Assembly (NCBI GenBank): GCA_023398105.1 | Contig: JAEWST010000124.1 | Span: 1 to 51,121, forward strand | From: Bacillota bacterium | GTDB taxonomy: Bacteria > Bacillota > Clostridia > Acetivibrionales > DSM-1351 | Reading direction: 5' to 3' | DNA length: 51,121 bases | Part shown: positions 25,718-32,901 of the stretch, piece by piece | Layout of the letters: the number at the start of each line of letters is the position of its first letter | Position numbering within the stretch: position 1 is the first letter of the stretch | The notes under the pieces: model-generated | What the model saw: the letters and a program-made list of their open reading frames with translations, nothing else | What the model was told of the DNA's origin: nothing | Database searches by the model: none | Position numbers and translations under genes: made by a program

Positions 25718-25936
25718 TTACGCCGCTAATTTTCTATTTTCATCAATAATGTTTTCTTTAAATGAAGAGAAATAATTTTTAATGGCAGTTCCTCCTCCAT
25801 AAATGGTGCCACCAGCTGCTGCTACTGTTACAATTGCTGTTGCAATCCAAAATATACAGTAAACAATAAAAGCAACAAGTCCCAAAACCAAAAATAAACC
25901 AATCAGCGCACTGTAATCATCATCCGTTTTAGACAT
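25718..25936 (-). CDS. Small two-helix membrane protein paired with GTPase (copy A); first gene of the operon
   Basis: 72 residues from the ATG at 25936, which has GGAG at a 7-base spacing; an in-frame ATG at 25954 lies 13 bases from a GGAGGAG site and is an alternative. Two hydrophobic helices (LIGLFLVLGLVAFIVYCIFW and an Ala/Gly-rich one) are followed by AIKNYFSSFKE, shared with the small protein at 6794-6997. It ends 25 bases before GTPase copy A. No family is known to me. Confidence 0.7.
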   Translation of the reverse strand: MSKTDDDYSALIGLFLVLGLVAFIVYCIFWIATAIVTVAAAGGTIYGGGTAIKNYFSSFKENIIDENRKLAA

Positions 25937-26280
25937 AGATTTTCTCCATTTCATTTATATTTTCTAACTCCTCCGAGTTAAAATTCTGTTTTTTAAATAT
26001 TTTTTGGTTACTGTCATTATTTAAACCCCAATACGAAAAAAACACTAGCTTTCGCCAGCGTTTTTGGTGCAACTAGCTGAAATTTTTAAGTCCCTATAGC
26101 TTTGCGTCCATTTCTTCAAAATAGTTTGCTTAACCTTTATTGATGTTCAAGTCATTATATGTTATATTTCCCAAGACAATCATATCATACCAAATGACAA
26201 TTTACTTGTCAATAAAAGCCAACTTTTTTCAACATTTTTTTATCTCTTCAGAATAGAATAAACAGATGGTACGTGGACTA
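25937..26280. other. Leader region of the operon
   Basis: Holds the terminator of the upstream unit (26036-26061), then about 100 bases up to the first operon gene, where the promoter is expected. No convincing -35/-10 pair was found by eye on the minus strand. The rest is AT-rich with no gene. Confidence 0.4.
26036..26066 (-). terminator. Rho-independent terminator separating the 493-residue protein unit from the operon
   Basis: On the minus strand ACGCTGGC-GAAA-GCTAGTGT forms an 8-bp stem with a GNRA-type loop (26042-26049 with 26054-26061), followed by seven T. It lies downstream of the stop at 26281, so the big operon is a separate transcription unit. Confidence 0.85.
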
Positions 26281-27762
26281 TCAAAAAAACATTGATTTAA
26301 TTGCCATAAATAAATCCTCAAAAAACTTAAGTAAAACCTCCTTGGGTACACTCATTGCACCAAAGAAAATACTTACAACAGTTAAGAAAGCTATTAAGTG
26401 ATTATTCCATTTTTGATAAATAATTAAAGTATCATTCTCTTCAATATCTAGTCTCTCGCGAGCCTTTTCTACAACTGAAAGTATACCAAATTTTTTAAGC
26501 ATTAAATTCTTTAAATTTGATATTTCATTTATATAATTAATAGTGGTTATTAAATTTATTACTTCAATTAGTTTTCTTCTATTTCTAATAATTCTAGTTA
26601 AGTTTTTGCTTTTAGAGGAATAATTTTTCCTCATATTTGAATTGATTATTGTAAGCAAACTTATCGCTTCTATCATAGCCAATAATACACAATGCTCTAA
26701 TCCAGCGACCTTTGAATTTTTGCATAAAGTTTTCGAACACTCATTATCAAAGCGACCTGCAAGATCTCTTTGGAATTTGTTATAATTATTACGGGAGTCA
26801 CAATCAGTCAAATTTAAAACTATAACACCAATATTTGAGGCAAAAACTCTAAAAAAATCTCTAGTTCCAAAACTCTCCTTCAGTAAATCCATTACTGTTC
26901 TCTGAGGAACGAAATCATACCCTTCGTCACAAACTAGCAATCCATATAGCTCATTGGAGTATTTACTAATAAAATCATCATCTATTATACAATTTTTATT
27001 TATACCAGAGATATCTTTAATTTCCATTAGTGATTTCTGTTCTATTTTTATTTTTTTTAATGTATTCTCAAAATAATGTGTACAAAATTTATTAAATTTC
27101 ATCTTATAAATACAATATAACGCATTTTTTAGCTTGTATTTTCTAAAACCAGATATTCTAATAAAAATATTATATATTTCTTTAGTTAAAGAACTAAAAT
27201 CTATGTATCCAATCTCATCTGATGTTTTTATAAATTTTGAATTGTATATTTTTAATTTTCCATTTCCAACCTTATCAAATTGAATAATGTTTTGAACCTG
27301 TATTAGTTCATTTATAGTCATGTTCCCCAAAGGCAAGCTATACAGCACGTTTATAACATCTATATCAGTATATATAAAAGCAAATACATCCACTGAATAT
27401 TCTTTGGCTTCTTTGTTTTTTATAGCTTCTTTGTTTTTTATAGCTTTTTTATTTTTTGAAGCTTCTATATTTTTTGATCCTTCTTTATTTTCAAAATTGT
27501 ATGCAATTTCAATATTGAAACTTCCAAGCTTCACAATTAATTCCGAATGATTTTTTATTCCATCTTTGTATAAAATACTATTATATTCAGAAAATTCTTT
27601 TGCATAATCACTTTTTTTCTCCCATTCTGGTTTATAAAAAAACTTTTCTAAATGCTTTACTAATTTATCAATAGATGTTTTTTTAAACTTAATTTTCGCA
27701 CTTTTTAATAAGACATAACTAACCTTCCTAAATTCAGTAGTCTCATGCTTTGGCAATGACAA
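26281..27762 (-). CDS. Protein of unknown function with C-terminal membrane helix and 18-bp tandem repeat
   Basis: 493 residues from a TTG start at 27762, placed 6 bases after GGAGGG; a GTG at 27777 in the same frame lacks a ribosome site. The very AT-rich gene encodes a Lys/Asn/Ile-rich protein. Residues about 95-120 are a low-complexity KNKEA/KNKKA stretch made by an 18-bp repeat (27407-27478). The last about 45 residues include a hydrophobic helix (LIAFLTVVSIFFGAMSV), a possible C-terminal anchor. No catalytic motif or known domain was recognised. It overlaps the methyltransferase gene end by about 20 bases, so the two are co-transcribed. Codon use is poorer in GC than the neighbouring operon, which hints at transfer. 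Confidence 0.7.
   Translation of the reverse strand: MSLPKHETTEFRKVSYVLLKSAKIKFKKTSIDKLVKHLEKFFYKPEWEKKSDYAKEFSEYNSILYKDGIKNHSELIVKLGSFNIEIAYNFENKEGSKNIEASKNKKAIKNKEAIKNKEAKEYSVDVFAFIYTDIDVINVLYSLPLGNMTINELIQVQNIIQFDKVGNGKLKIYNSKFIKTSDEIGYIDFSSLTKEIYNIFIRISGFRKYKLKNALYCIYKMKFNKFCTHYFENTLKKIKIEQKSLMEIKDISGINKNCIIDDDFISKYSNELYGLLVCDEGYDFVPQRTVMDLLKESFGTRDFFRVFASNIGVIVLNLTDCDSRNNYNKFQRDLAGRFDNECSKTLCKNSKVAGLEHCVLLAMIEAISLLTIINSNMRKNYSSKSKNLTRIIRNRRKLIEVINLITTINYINEISNLKNLMLKKFGILSVVEKARERLDIEENDTLIIYQKWNNHLIAFLTVVSIFFGAMSVPKEVLLKFFEDLFMAIKSMFF
27407..27478. repeat. 18-bp tandem repeat inside a coding region (four units)
   Basis: Two identical units GCTTCTTTGTTTTTTATA at 27407-27424 and 27425-27442, then two diverged units at 27443-27460 and 27461-27478. 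The unit length is a multiple of three, so copy-number change would only alter the length of the KNKEAI segment. Confidence 0.85.
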
Positions 27763-28546
27763 AAATATCCCTCCCACATCTATTTTTTATATATTCACAT
27801 GTATTTATTAATTTATCAGTTCCCAAAGCATTATCTAAAAGCTTAGAAGCTTTATTATGATGATAAACTTTTGAGTCAATAATATCGAAGCTATTTATTT
27901 TCAATAACGTATTAAGACTATTCAATGTGAACATTTTTATAGGTAATAAACCCTCAACATTTTCAAATCCATTGAATTCTTCTGGAGAAATTAGTTCCTC
28001 TATTCTTTTATTCACACAATTCATATAACTTTTAACATAAATATCTTTTTCTATAATTGAGTGTGCAGTAGTAAAAACTAAAATTCCATCTTTTTTTATT
28101 AATGTTCTTATTGCTTCTAACAAATGTATTACTGTCTGCTCTGGAATATGTTGTATAACGTGGCTACATAGAATCATATCAAAACTATTTTTTTGTTCAA
28201 TTGCTTCAACACTACCATTAAACAGTTTTACTTTATCTTCTAACTCCCATTCAGATATATTTTTCTTACAGACGTCAAATCTTCCCTTATCAGGCTCAAC
28301 ACCATATATTTCTTGAAAATACGGTGAAAACTTATGAATTAACCTACCAAGACCACAACCTATATCCAAAAATTTACCATTCAAACGCTTCTTTTTTATA
28401 CTCTTAATTACTCTATTTAAAACTTCCTCTTCGCTTTTTTCCCAATAATTTTCATATGGTTCTGTTTCTCCTATTAATTTCAGAGTAATTGTTTCTTCCC
28501 CATCAGGATATATATAATTATTTTTTTCAATATTTGACAAAGCCAT
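27743..28546 (-). CDS. Class I SAM-dependent methyltransferase
   Basis: 267 residues. The SAM-binding motif I FLDIGCGLGRLI (about 58-69), an acidic motif II YGVEPDKGRFDVC and the post-I/IV region FDMILCSHVIQHIPEQTVIH place it in the Rossmann-fold methyltransferase group (Methyltransf_11/23-like). No substrate-specific domain was recognised; the C-terminal about 100 residues are unassigned. AGGAGA immediately precedes the ATG. It overlaps the following 493-residue protein gene, suggesting a two-gene unit in which the methyltransferase could modify that partner or a small molecule. Small-molecule, protein and glycan targets are all possible. Confidence 0.85.
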   Translation of the reverse strand: MALSNIEKNNYIYPDGEETITLKLIGETEPYENYWEKSEEEVLNRVIKSIKKKRLNGKFLDIGCGLGRLIHKFSPYFQEIYGVEPDKGRFDVCKKNISEWELEDKVKLFNGSVEAIEQKNSFDMILCSHVIQHIPEQTVIHLLEAIRTLIKKDGILVFTTAHSIIEKDIYVKSYMNCVNKRIEELISPEEFNGFENVEGLLPIKMFTLNSLNTLLKINSFDIIDSKVYHHNKASKLLDNALGTDKLINTCEYIKNRCGRDIFVIAKA

Positions 28547-28716
28547 TCTCCTATTCTTAGAAATACTAATTTAATTTTGTATATTATTTCTATTATTCGC
28601 CAACCAATATATAAATATAGCATTGCAACATTTGTTACCCAAATACCTACTTTTAATATTATAGATAAATTGTACAATAATTAATATTATTTAACAATAA
28701 ATAAAACATGTAAAAC

Positions 28717-28796
28717 AAGGGACGTTTCTCGAATTGAATTTTGAGAAAGGCAATCAAGGGACGGTTCTTGTTATTATCTCTTGCTTATGTCCCCTG
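28717..28796. repeat. RAYT/REP-like repeat words
   Basis: AAGGGACGTTTCTC at 28717-28730 and AAGGGACGGTTCTTG at 28756-28770, followed by GTCCCCTGCC at 28788-28797. These GGGACGGTTCT-type words are common dispersed repeats in clostridial genomes and are often linked to Y1 (REP-associated) transposases. No transposase is in the window. Confidence 0.45.
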
Positions 28797-28811
28797 CCAA
28801 AAAACTAAACA

Positions 28812-28852
28812 AAAAAGGCTACTCCAAATTTAAATTTTGAGCAGCCTTTTTC
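28812..28852 (-). terminator. Rho-independent terminator, probably bidirectional
   Basis: AAAAAGGCT-CTC-AAATTT pairs with AAATTT-GAG-AGCCTTTTT. On the minus strand it ends in CCTTTTTTGTTTAGTTTTTT. It lies downstream of the secreted protein gene at 28978-29553. Confidence 0.85.
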
Positions 28853-28865
28853 AATATATGCAGGT

Positions 28866-28975
28866 TTATAACGAGGTAAAAAAAATGTCCCTCGCTTTTA
28901 TAAGTGGCGGATACCGCTTTGGTTTTCAGGTAGTGAGCATATCTCCCGCGACGCTTAAATGCCGCTAATGTAATT
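28866..28975. repeat. Dispersed repeat family A, longest complete copy
   Basis: Begins with TTATAACGAGG (28866-28876) and continues through TATAAGTGGCGGATACCGC to GCCGCTAATGTAAT (28961-28974). It is homologous to 1-78 over its right 77 bases. Its left half matches the short copies at 3677-3750 and 35745-35816. It abuts the 3' end of the secreted protein gene. Confidence 0.75.
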
Positions 28976-28977
28976 CT

Positions 28978-29553
28978 TTAGTTTTCAGTGACGGTACCAG
29001 AATATGTTACATTTATTCTTACCATCAACCGATATGGTGCTATATATGATGGCGACCAACACACTGCACTTGCCAAACTGAGATTCCCACTATATGTCCC
29101 ATCGTTATAATAATATGCTTGTGGAACATATGCTGCAGGTGAATTTGCATAGTTGTTGAAATCTGAAGCATCTATTTCCTTAGTATACAAGTAGTTATAA
29201 GTTACTGTTTTCGTCTTACGTGCATAAACAGTGCCTGAATATTCTGTATTTATTCTTACCTGCAACACACCTGGTGATATATATGATGGTGACCAACACG
29301 TCGCTCTTGTTAAATTGAGAGTCCCCCTATATGTACCATCATTATAATAATATGTTTGTGAAACATAAGATGCAGGTGAATTTGCATAATTGTTAAATTC
29401 TGAAGCATTTATAATACAGGTAAACAGGCTGCTGTGATTTACGATTTTAGACTCATCAATTGCAAAAACAGTTAGACTCATACTACTCAACATAACAACA
29501 AATATTAGCAACAAACATAGTGTTTTTTTGAAAATATTAGAAATTGATGTCAT
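28978..29553 (-). CDS. Secreted protein with two about 60-residue repeats, unknown function
   Basis: 191 residues. It has a typical signal peptide: basic MTSISNIFKK, a hydrophobic core LCLLLIFVVMLSSMSL, and a likely cut after VFA. The mature part holds two copies of a segment: SEFNNYANSPASYVSQTYYY, then NDGTYRGTLNL and CWSPSYISPG; and SDFNNYANSPAAYVPQAYYY, then NDGTYSGNLSL and CWSPSYIAP, each followed by a VRIN..YSGTV strand. The family is not recognised; exported repeat proteins of this kind in clostridia are usually cell-surface or extracellular. AAAGGGG lies before the ATG. It is monocistronic. Confidence 0.8.
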   Translation of the reverse strand: MTSISNIFKKTLCLLLIFVVMLSSMSLTVFAIDESKIVNHSSLFTCIINASEFNNYANSPASYVSQTYYYNDGTYRGTLNLTRATCWSPSYISPGVLQVRINTEYSGTVYARKTKTVTYNYLYTKEIDASDFNNYANSPAAYVPQAYYYNDGTYSGNLSLASAVCWSPSYIAPYRLMVRINVTYSGTVTEN

Positions 29554-29956
29554 TTTATTAGTCCCCTTTCAAATTTTAGTTTTTTACATAAACCTACATT
29601 TGATATGTAAATTATACCATTTATTAGTTTTGTTGTAAATATTTGTTATTAGTTCCCATATTTTTTTATTGTATATCTATTTTAGGACTATTATTATTTT
29701 GTACAGGATTACTAATTTTAGGCATGGAATATTTTAAAAAGAATTAATTCTCATAAAAATAGTACTTGTACTATTTTTATCTAGTACAAATACTATTTTT
29801 ACAAAGCGTTAAACCAACTAAGATTTTTCAAAAAATGGATTTTTTGGGGGGTATTATATCTTAAGTCACGTATATTAAGAACTTCACTTTCCAACATAAA
29901 ATTCTATCTGTATAGGAAAATTATCAATTTTTTATTACCAAAATAGTTGTAATAAA
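29554..29956. other. Intergenic region with palindrome, no gene
   Basis: AT-rich. It holds the 24-bp palindrome at 29755-29778, the leader of the secreted protein gene and a G-tract (TTTTTTGGGGGGTATT at about 29842-29857). No gene with a ribosome binding site was found. Confidence 0.45.
29755..29778. promoter_or_regulatory. Perfect 11-bp inverted repeat (operator or weak terminator)
   Basis: AAAAATAGTAC-TT-GTACTATTTTT, followed by a related AGTACAAATACTATTTTT at 29784-29801. It lies between the rubrerythrin stop (29957) and the start of the secreted protein gene (29553). It may be an operator or, with its own T5 end, the terminator of the rubrerythrin unit. Confidence 0.45.
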
Positions 29957-31114
29957 TTAGTAATTTTCTTTACGCACTTCAAAGTAAGATTGAGCATATT
30001 TACACACAGGACATACCTGTGGGGCTTTTTTACCCATCACTAAATGACCGCATATGCGACATTCCCACATGGTTTCTTCGCCTTTTTCAAATACCTGCTG
30101 CATCTCCACATTCTTTAGTAATGCACGATAACGCTCCTCATGTGACTTTTCAATAGCTGCAACTCTACGGAATCTTTCAGCTAATTCATTGAAGCCTTCT
30201 GCTTCTGCATCCTTTGCAAAACGATCATACATATCTGTCCATTCATAGTTCTCGCCTTCAGCTGCATGTAAGAGATTTTCAGCTGAATTACCTAAGTTTC
30301 CAAGCTCTTCATACCATATACGAGCATGTTCTTGCTCATTCCTAGCTGTTTGCAAAAAGATTTCTGATAGCTGATCATATCCCTCTCTTTGAGCAATATT
30401 TGCAAAATAAGTGTATTTATTTCGTGCTTGGCTTTCACCTGAAAAAGCTTCCATTAGATTTTTTTCTGTCCTTGTTCCAGCATACATATTAACTGATTCA
30501 GACTTTTCCTCTAATAAAACAAAAACTGAAGCAGGTTGCTTACATCTTGGACATTTGAAATCCTCTGTTAATTCCCCCTCATGAATATACCCACAAACTG
30601 AACAACGATACTTTTTCACTTTTTTATCCTCCTTTAGCTTATTATTATATATAGGACTATCCAATATCTTTTTTACATTTTCAATAATAAAATCTTCCTG
30701 CTGGTTATTATTTAACAGTGATTGTAAAAAATCTACTGTATTTTGACTTTGTGGAAGCATAAAACCTGCTTCACGTATAATATCTTCAGCCATAATATGA
30801 TTAGATCTTTCAATTGCTACAGCAAGCTTGCCTGATAGTCCTGCTGCAATGCTTTCCTGTTGTGACTTGCTACGCATAAGCACTTTCATAGCTTGAACCA
30901 CTTCTTCTGTTTTAGGTTGCTGCTTCGGATATTCTACAGGAACAAGAGAAATAGCACCTGATGGACATGCACTACTGCAATCACCACATCCAATACATTT
31001 TGAAACATCTATAATACTGTTCTCTGTATCTGTTGCTCCAGTAGGGCATACATAAAGACATAAACAATCCTTAGTACATAATCGTATATTTCTAACTGCG
31101 TATTTTTTACTCAT
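29957..31114 (-). CDS. Ferredoxin-rubredoxin-rubrerythrin fusion protein
   Basis: 385 residues from the ATG at 31114, just after GGGAGG; an in-frame ATG at 31141 lacks this. Order: 4Fe-4S ferredoxin part with CTKDCLCLYVCP and CIGCGDCSSACP (about 13-55); a helical linker to about 165; a rubredoxin-type ribbon CSVCGY and CPRC (about 171-190); a rubrerythrin diiron ferritin-like domain with E-x6-Y and EQEHARIW, EKSHEERY (about 210-345); and a C-terminal rubredoxin-like site CRICGH and CPVC (about 350-372). Rubrerythrins reduce hydrogen peroxide in anaerobes, with electrons passed by rubredoxin/ferredoxin sites. The fusion could carry its own electron-transfer chain. It is preceded by the rubredoxin gene, overlapping its ribosome site. 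Confidence 0.9.
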   Translation of the reverse strand: MSKKYAVRNIRLCTKDCLCLYVCPTGATDTENSIIDVSKCIGCGDCSSACPSGAISLVPVEYPKQQPKTEEVVQAMKVLMRSKSQQESIAAGLSGKLAVAIERSNHIMAEDIIREAGFMLPQSQNTVDFLQSLLNNNQQEDFIIENVKKILDSPIYNNKLKEDKKVKKYRCSVCGYIHEGELTEDFKCPRCKQPASVFVLLEEKSESVNMYAGTRTEKNLMEAFSGESQARNKYTYFANIAQREGYDQLSEIFLQTARNEQEHARIWYEELGNLGNSAENLLHAAEGENYEWTDMYDRFAKDAEAEGFNELAERFRRVAAIEKSHEERYRALLKNVEMQQVFEKGEETMWECRICGHLVMGKKAPQVCPVCKYAQSYFEVRKENY

Positions 31115-31118
31115 TAAA

Positions 31119-31787
31119 TTACCTCCCTTCAATCTTGTCAAATTTCCAATTTGGTACCTTACAAACAGGACAAACTTCTGGAAGCTTATCTCCTACGTAC
31201 ACAAACCCACATATAGTACAGACATATACTCCTGTGTTTTCAAGCATTGCCTCTCCTTCTTTTTGATATCTATTTAAGAGTGACTTTAAAATTCGTGTAA
31301 CTTTTTCACTCCATACAAGAGCACGCAGTGCTCCTCTATCCTTTGCGTCAGAAGCTATATCATTAGCATTTGGAAACCCTTCTTCGAGGTCTTTTTCAAT
31401 TAGCGAAATAATTTTGCTAAAATCAGGTTCATTAGCAGGTGCTGCTGAACTCTTGAAAAACCCTGCCAATTCAGTAAAAAGCTCCGCTTCTTCTGGCTTA
31501 TATTGTTTTCTACAACCTCTTGCAAGATTTGTACATAGTGCACTTATTTCTAAAGGAGACAGTTCTTTCGTATCTGCTGAAGTTTCACTTACAGACACAG
31601 GTTTCTTTTTTGATGCTGTAGCAACCTCACCCTGCTTTTTAAATTCTTGCTTTGTTGCTCCGCATAGAGGACAAACCCAATCCTCAGGCAAATCCTTCCA
31701 TTCTGTACCCGGCGCAATCCCTGCTTCAGGAATTCCTTTTTCTTCGTCATAGATGTATCCGCAAACAGAACATACATATTTACTCAT
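31119..31787 (-). CDS. Two-rubredoxin protein with helical middle domain
   Basis: 222 residues. An N-terminal classical rubredoxin has CSVCGY (6-11) and CPLCG (about 39-43) and the full about 52-residue length. The middle (about 70-175) is helical with SALCTNLARGCRK and is unassigned. A C-terminal rubredoxin-like ribbon of rubrerythrin type has CTICGF and CPVC. It is expected to pass single electrons to peroxide or oxygen reductases, most simply the rubrerythrin fusion encoded 4 bases downstream. AGGAGG lies before the ATG. The leader contains TTATAATTAT (minus strand, 31856-31865), resembling half of a PerR box; this is weak evidence for peroxide control. Confidence 0.88.
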   Translation of the reverse strand: MSKYVCSVCGYIYDEEKGIPEAGIAPGTEWKDLPEDWVCPLCGATKQEFKKQGEVATASKKKPVSVSETSADTKELSPLEISALCTNLARGCRKQYKPEEAELFTELAGFFKSSAAPANEPDFSKIISLIEKDLEEGFPNANDIASDAKDRGALRALVWSEKVTRILKSLLNRYQKEGEAMLENTGVYVCTICGFVYVGDKLPEVCPVCKVPNWKFDKIEGR

Positions 31788-32261
31788 TCTTAATCCTCCT
31801 TTTATCTGAATTTTTTAATGATTTATATTTATCAATAACATTTTTTGTGTAATTCATAATTATAAGAAAAAGAAAATACTCTTAAGTTTAAATAGTTAGT
31901 TTACTTATTTAATGTTGATTTATACCCATAAAAGCTTAGTTATAACCAACAAAATAATTCGTGGCTATGATAACCATTTTCTACAAGACTACAGTTTAGA
32001 TTAAGCCTAATCCAAATAATAAAAAAGAAAAATCCCAAAGCATTTATACTTTATATTCTAACAAAATATCTTAAATTTTTCAAAGTTTATTTTATAAAAA
32101 TATTAAAAATCAACTCAAATGCACACTAAAAAAACACTTCAAATACGCATTTTATATGAAATACAGAAGTGTTTTGCCACATTAAAATATAAACAATTTA
32201 TTTTTCATTTCAAGCAACTTATTCAAAGTCCTTGAATAAAATATTTAATGAGGTGGATAAA
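31788..32261. other. Divergent leader region
   Basis: Separates the rubredoxin unit (minus) from the L,D-transpeptidase gene (plus). It contains the half PerR-like site at 31856-31865 and a 10-bp inverted repeat AAAACACTTC / GAAGTGTTTT (32131-32140 and 32166-32175) in the transpeptidase leader, function unknown. No gene is seen. Confidence 0.45.
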
Positions 32262-32594
32262 ATGTTACATATAAAAATTGATACAAACAAAAAAGTATTA
32301 TCATTATTTGATGATGCAACCTTATTAAAAACATTTCCTGTTGCTGTTGGAAAGTCTTATACACCAACACCCTTAGGCAACTGGACCATTATAAAAAAAG
32401 GGTTATGGGGTGAGCATTTTGGTGGACATTTTATGCAGCTCAGCATCCCTTTTGGAACTTATGGAATTCATGGAACTGATAAGCCTTGGTCAATTTCTCA
32501 GGCTGTCACTAATGGGTGCATTCGAATGTATAATAATGATGCTGCAGAACTATATAATAAAGTTCCGCTAGGTACACCAGTCAGTATTTTTTAG
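32262..32594 (+). CDS. L,D-transpeptidase (YkuD domain)
   Basis: 110 residues from the ATG at 32262, preceded by GAGGTGG at an 8-base spacing; the in-frame ATG at 32232 has no such site. The whole protein is a YkuD catalytic domain: KVLSLFDDATLLKTFPVAVG, TPTPLGNWTI, then the active-site segment GIHGTDKPWSISQAVTNGCI with His in HGT and the nucleophilic Cys in NGCIRM. Such enzymes crosslink peptidoglycan stem peptides (3-3 links) or attach partners outside the membrane. No signal peptide is visible, as in several small Firmicute members. It is monocistronic. Confidence 0.92.
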   Translation: MLHIKIDTNKKVLSLFDDATLLKTFPVAVGKSYTPTPLGNWTIIKKGLWGEHFGGHFMQLSIPFGTYGIHGTDKPWSISQAVTNGCIRMYNNDAAELYNKVPLGTPVSIF

Positions 32595-32690
32595 AATTCA
32601 AACCTTCTATATTTCAGTATTACACTCAAACTTCGCAGTTGAATATACTGTTTAAAGCTTAGTAATATCAGGTGTGGTAGAATTGTTTTG

Positions 32691-32782
32691 ACAATAAACC
32701 ATTGATAATTCCATCGCACCAATAGCTTTTTAAGTGCGAAAGTTGATTATAGAAGTGGGGAACATTTTATTGCCTCGTTATA
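32691..32782. repeat. Composite of repeat C and half of repeat A
   Basis: Bases 32691-32746 resemble 43058-43112 (shared AAACCATTGATAA, then GAAAGTTGA). They run without a gap into TTATAGAAGTGGGG...GCCTCGTTATA (32747-32782), the outer half of repeat family A as at 3715-3750. Confidence 0.55.
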
Positions 32783-32786
32783 TTTA

Positions 32787-32833
32787 AAATGCACCTGCAA
32801 ACACAATATTAATTAATGTTTACAGGTGCATTT
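32787..32833 (-). terminator. Terminator hairpin of the secreted-protein gene at 32902
   Basis: AAATGCACCTG-C-AAACA pairs with TGTTT-A-CAGGTGCATTT. On the minus strand it ends in GCATTTTAAATAT. It lies 69 bases downstream of the stop codon at 32902. Confidence 0.7.
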
Positions 32834-32901
32834 ATATGTACTATTTACTTACATCCATAAATATATCCATTATTATATCCATTACATATAAATAATATCA
32901 A

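Larger units (their letters stand above)
28547..28977. other. Intergenic region rich in repeats
   Basis: Contains two AAGGGACG words (28717-28724 and 28756-28764) separated by a short inverted segment (TTCTCGAATTGAATTTTGAGAA), the terminator at 28812-28852 and repeat family A at 28866-28975. No gene is seen. The promoter of the methyltransferase unit must lie near 28550-28680 but could not be pinned down. Confidence 0.5.
32595..32901. other. Intergenic with composite repeat and terminator
   Basis: Contains a repeat family C copy (32691-32746) directly joined to half of repeat family A (32747-32782), then the terminator at 32787-32833. No gene is seen. Confidence 0.5.

Noticed and set aside
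27407..27478. Short tandem repeats considered as CRISPR
   Set aside because: 18-bp units without spacers, inside a coding frame and a multiple of three; no cas genes nearby.
31856..31865. PerR box upstream of the rubredoxin unit
   Set aside because: Only one half of the inverted repeat fits, so it is mentioned but not called as an operator.
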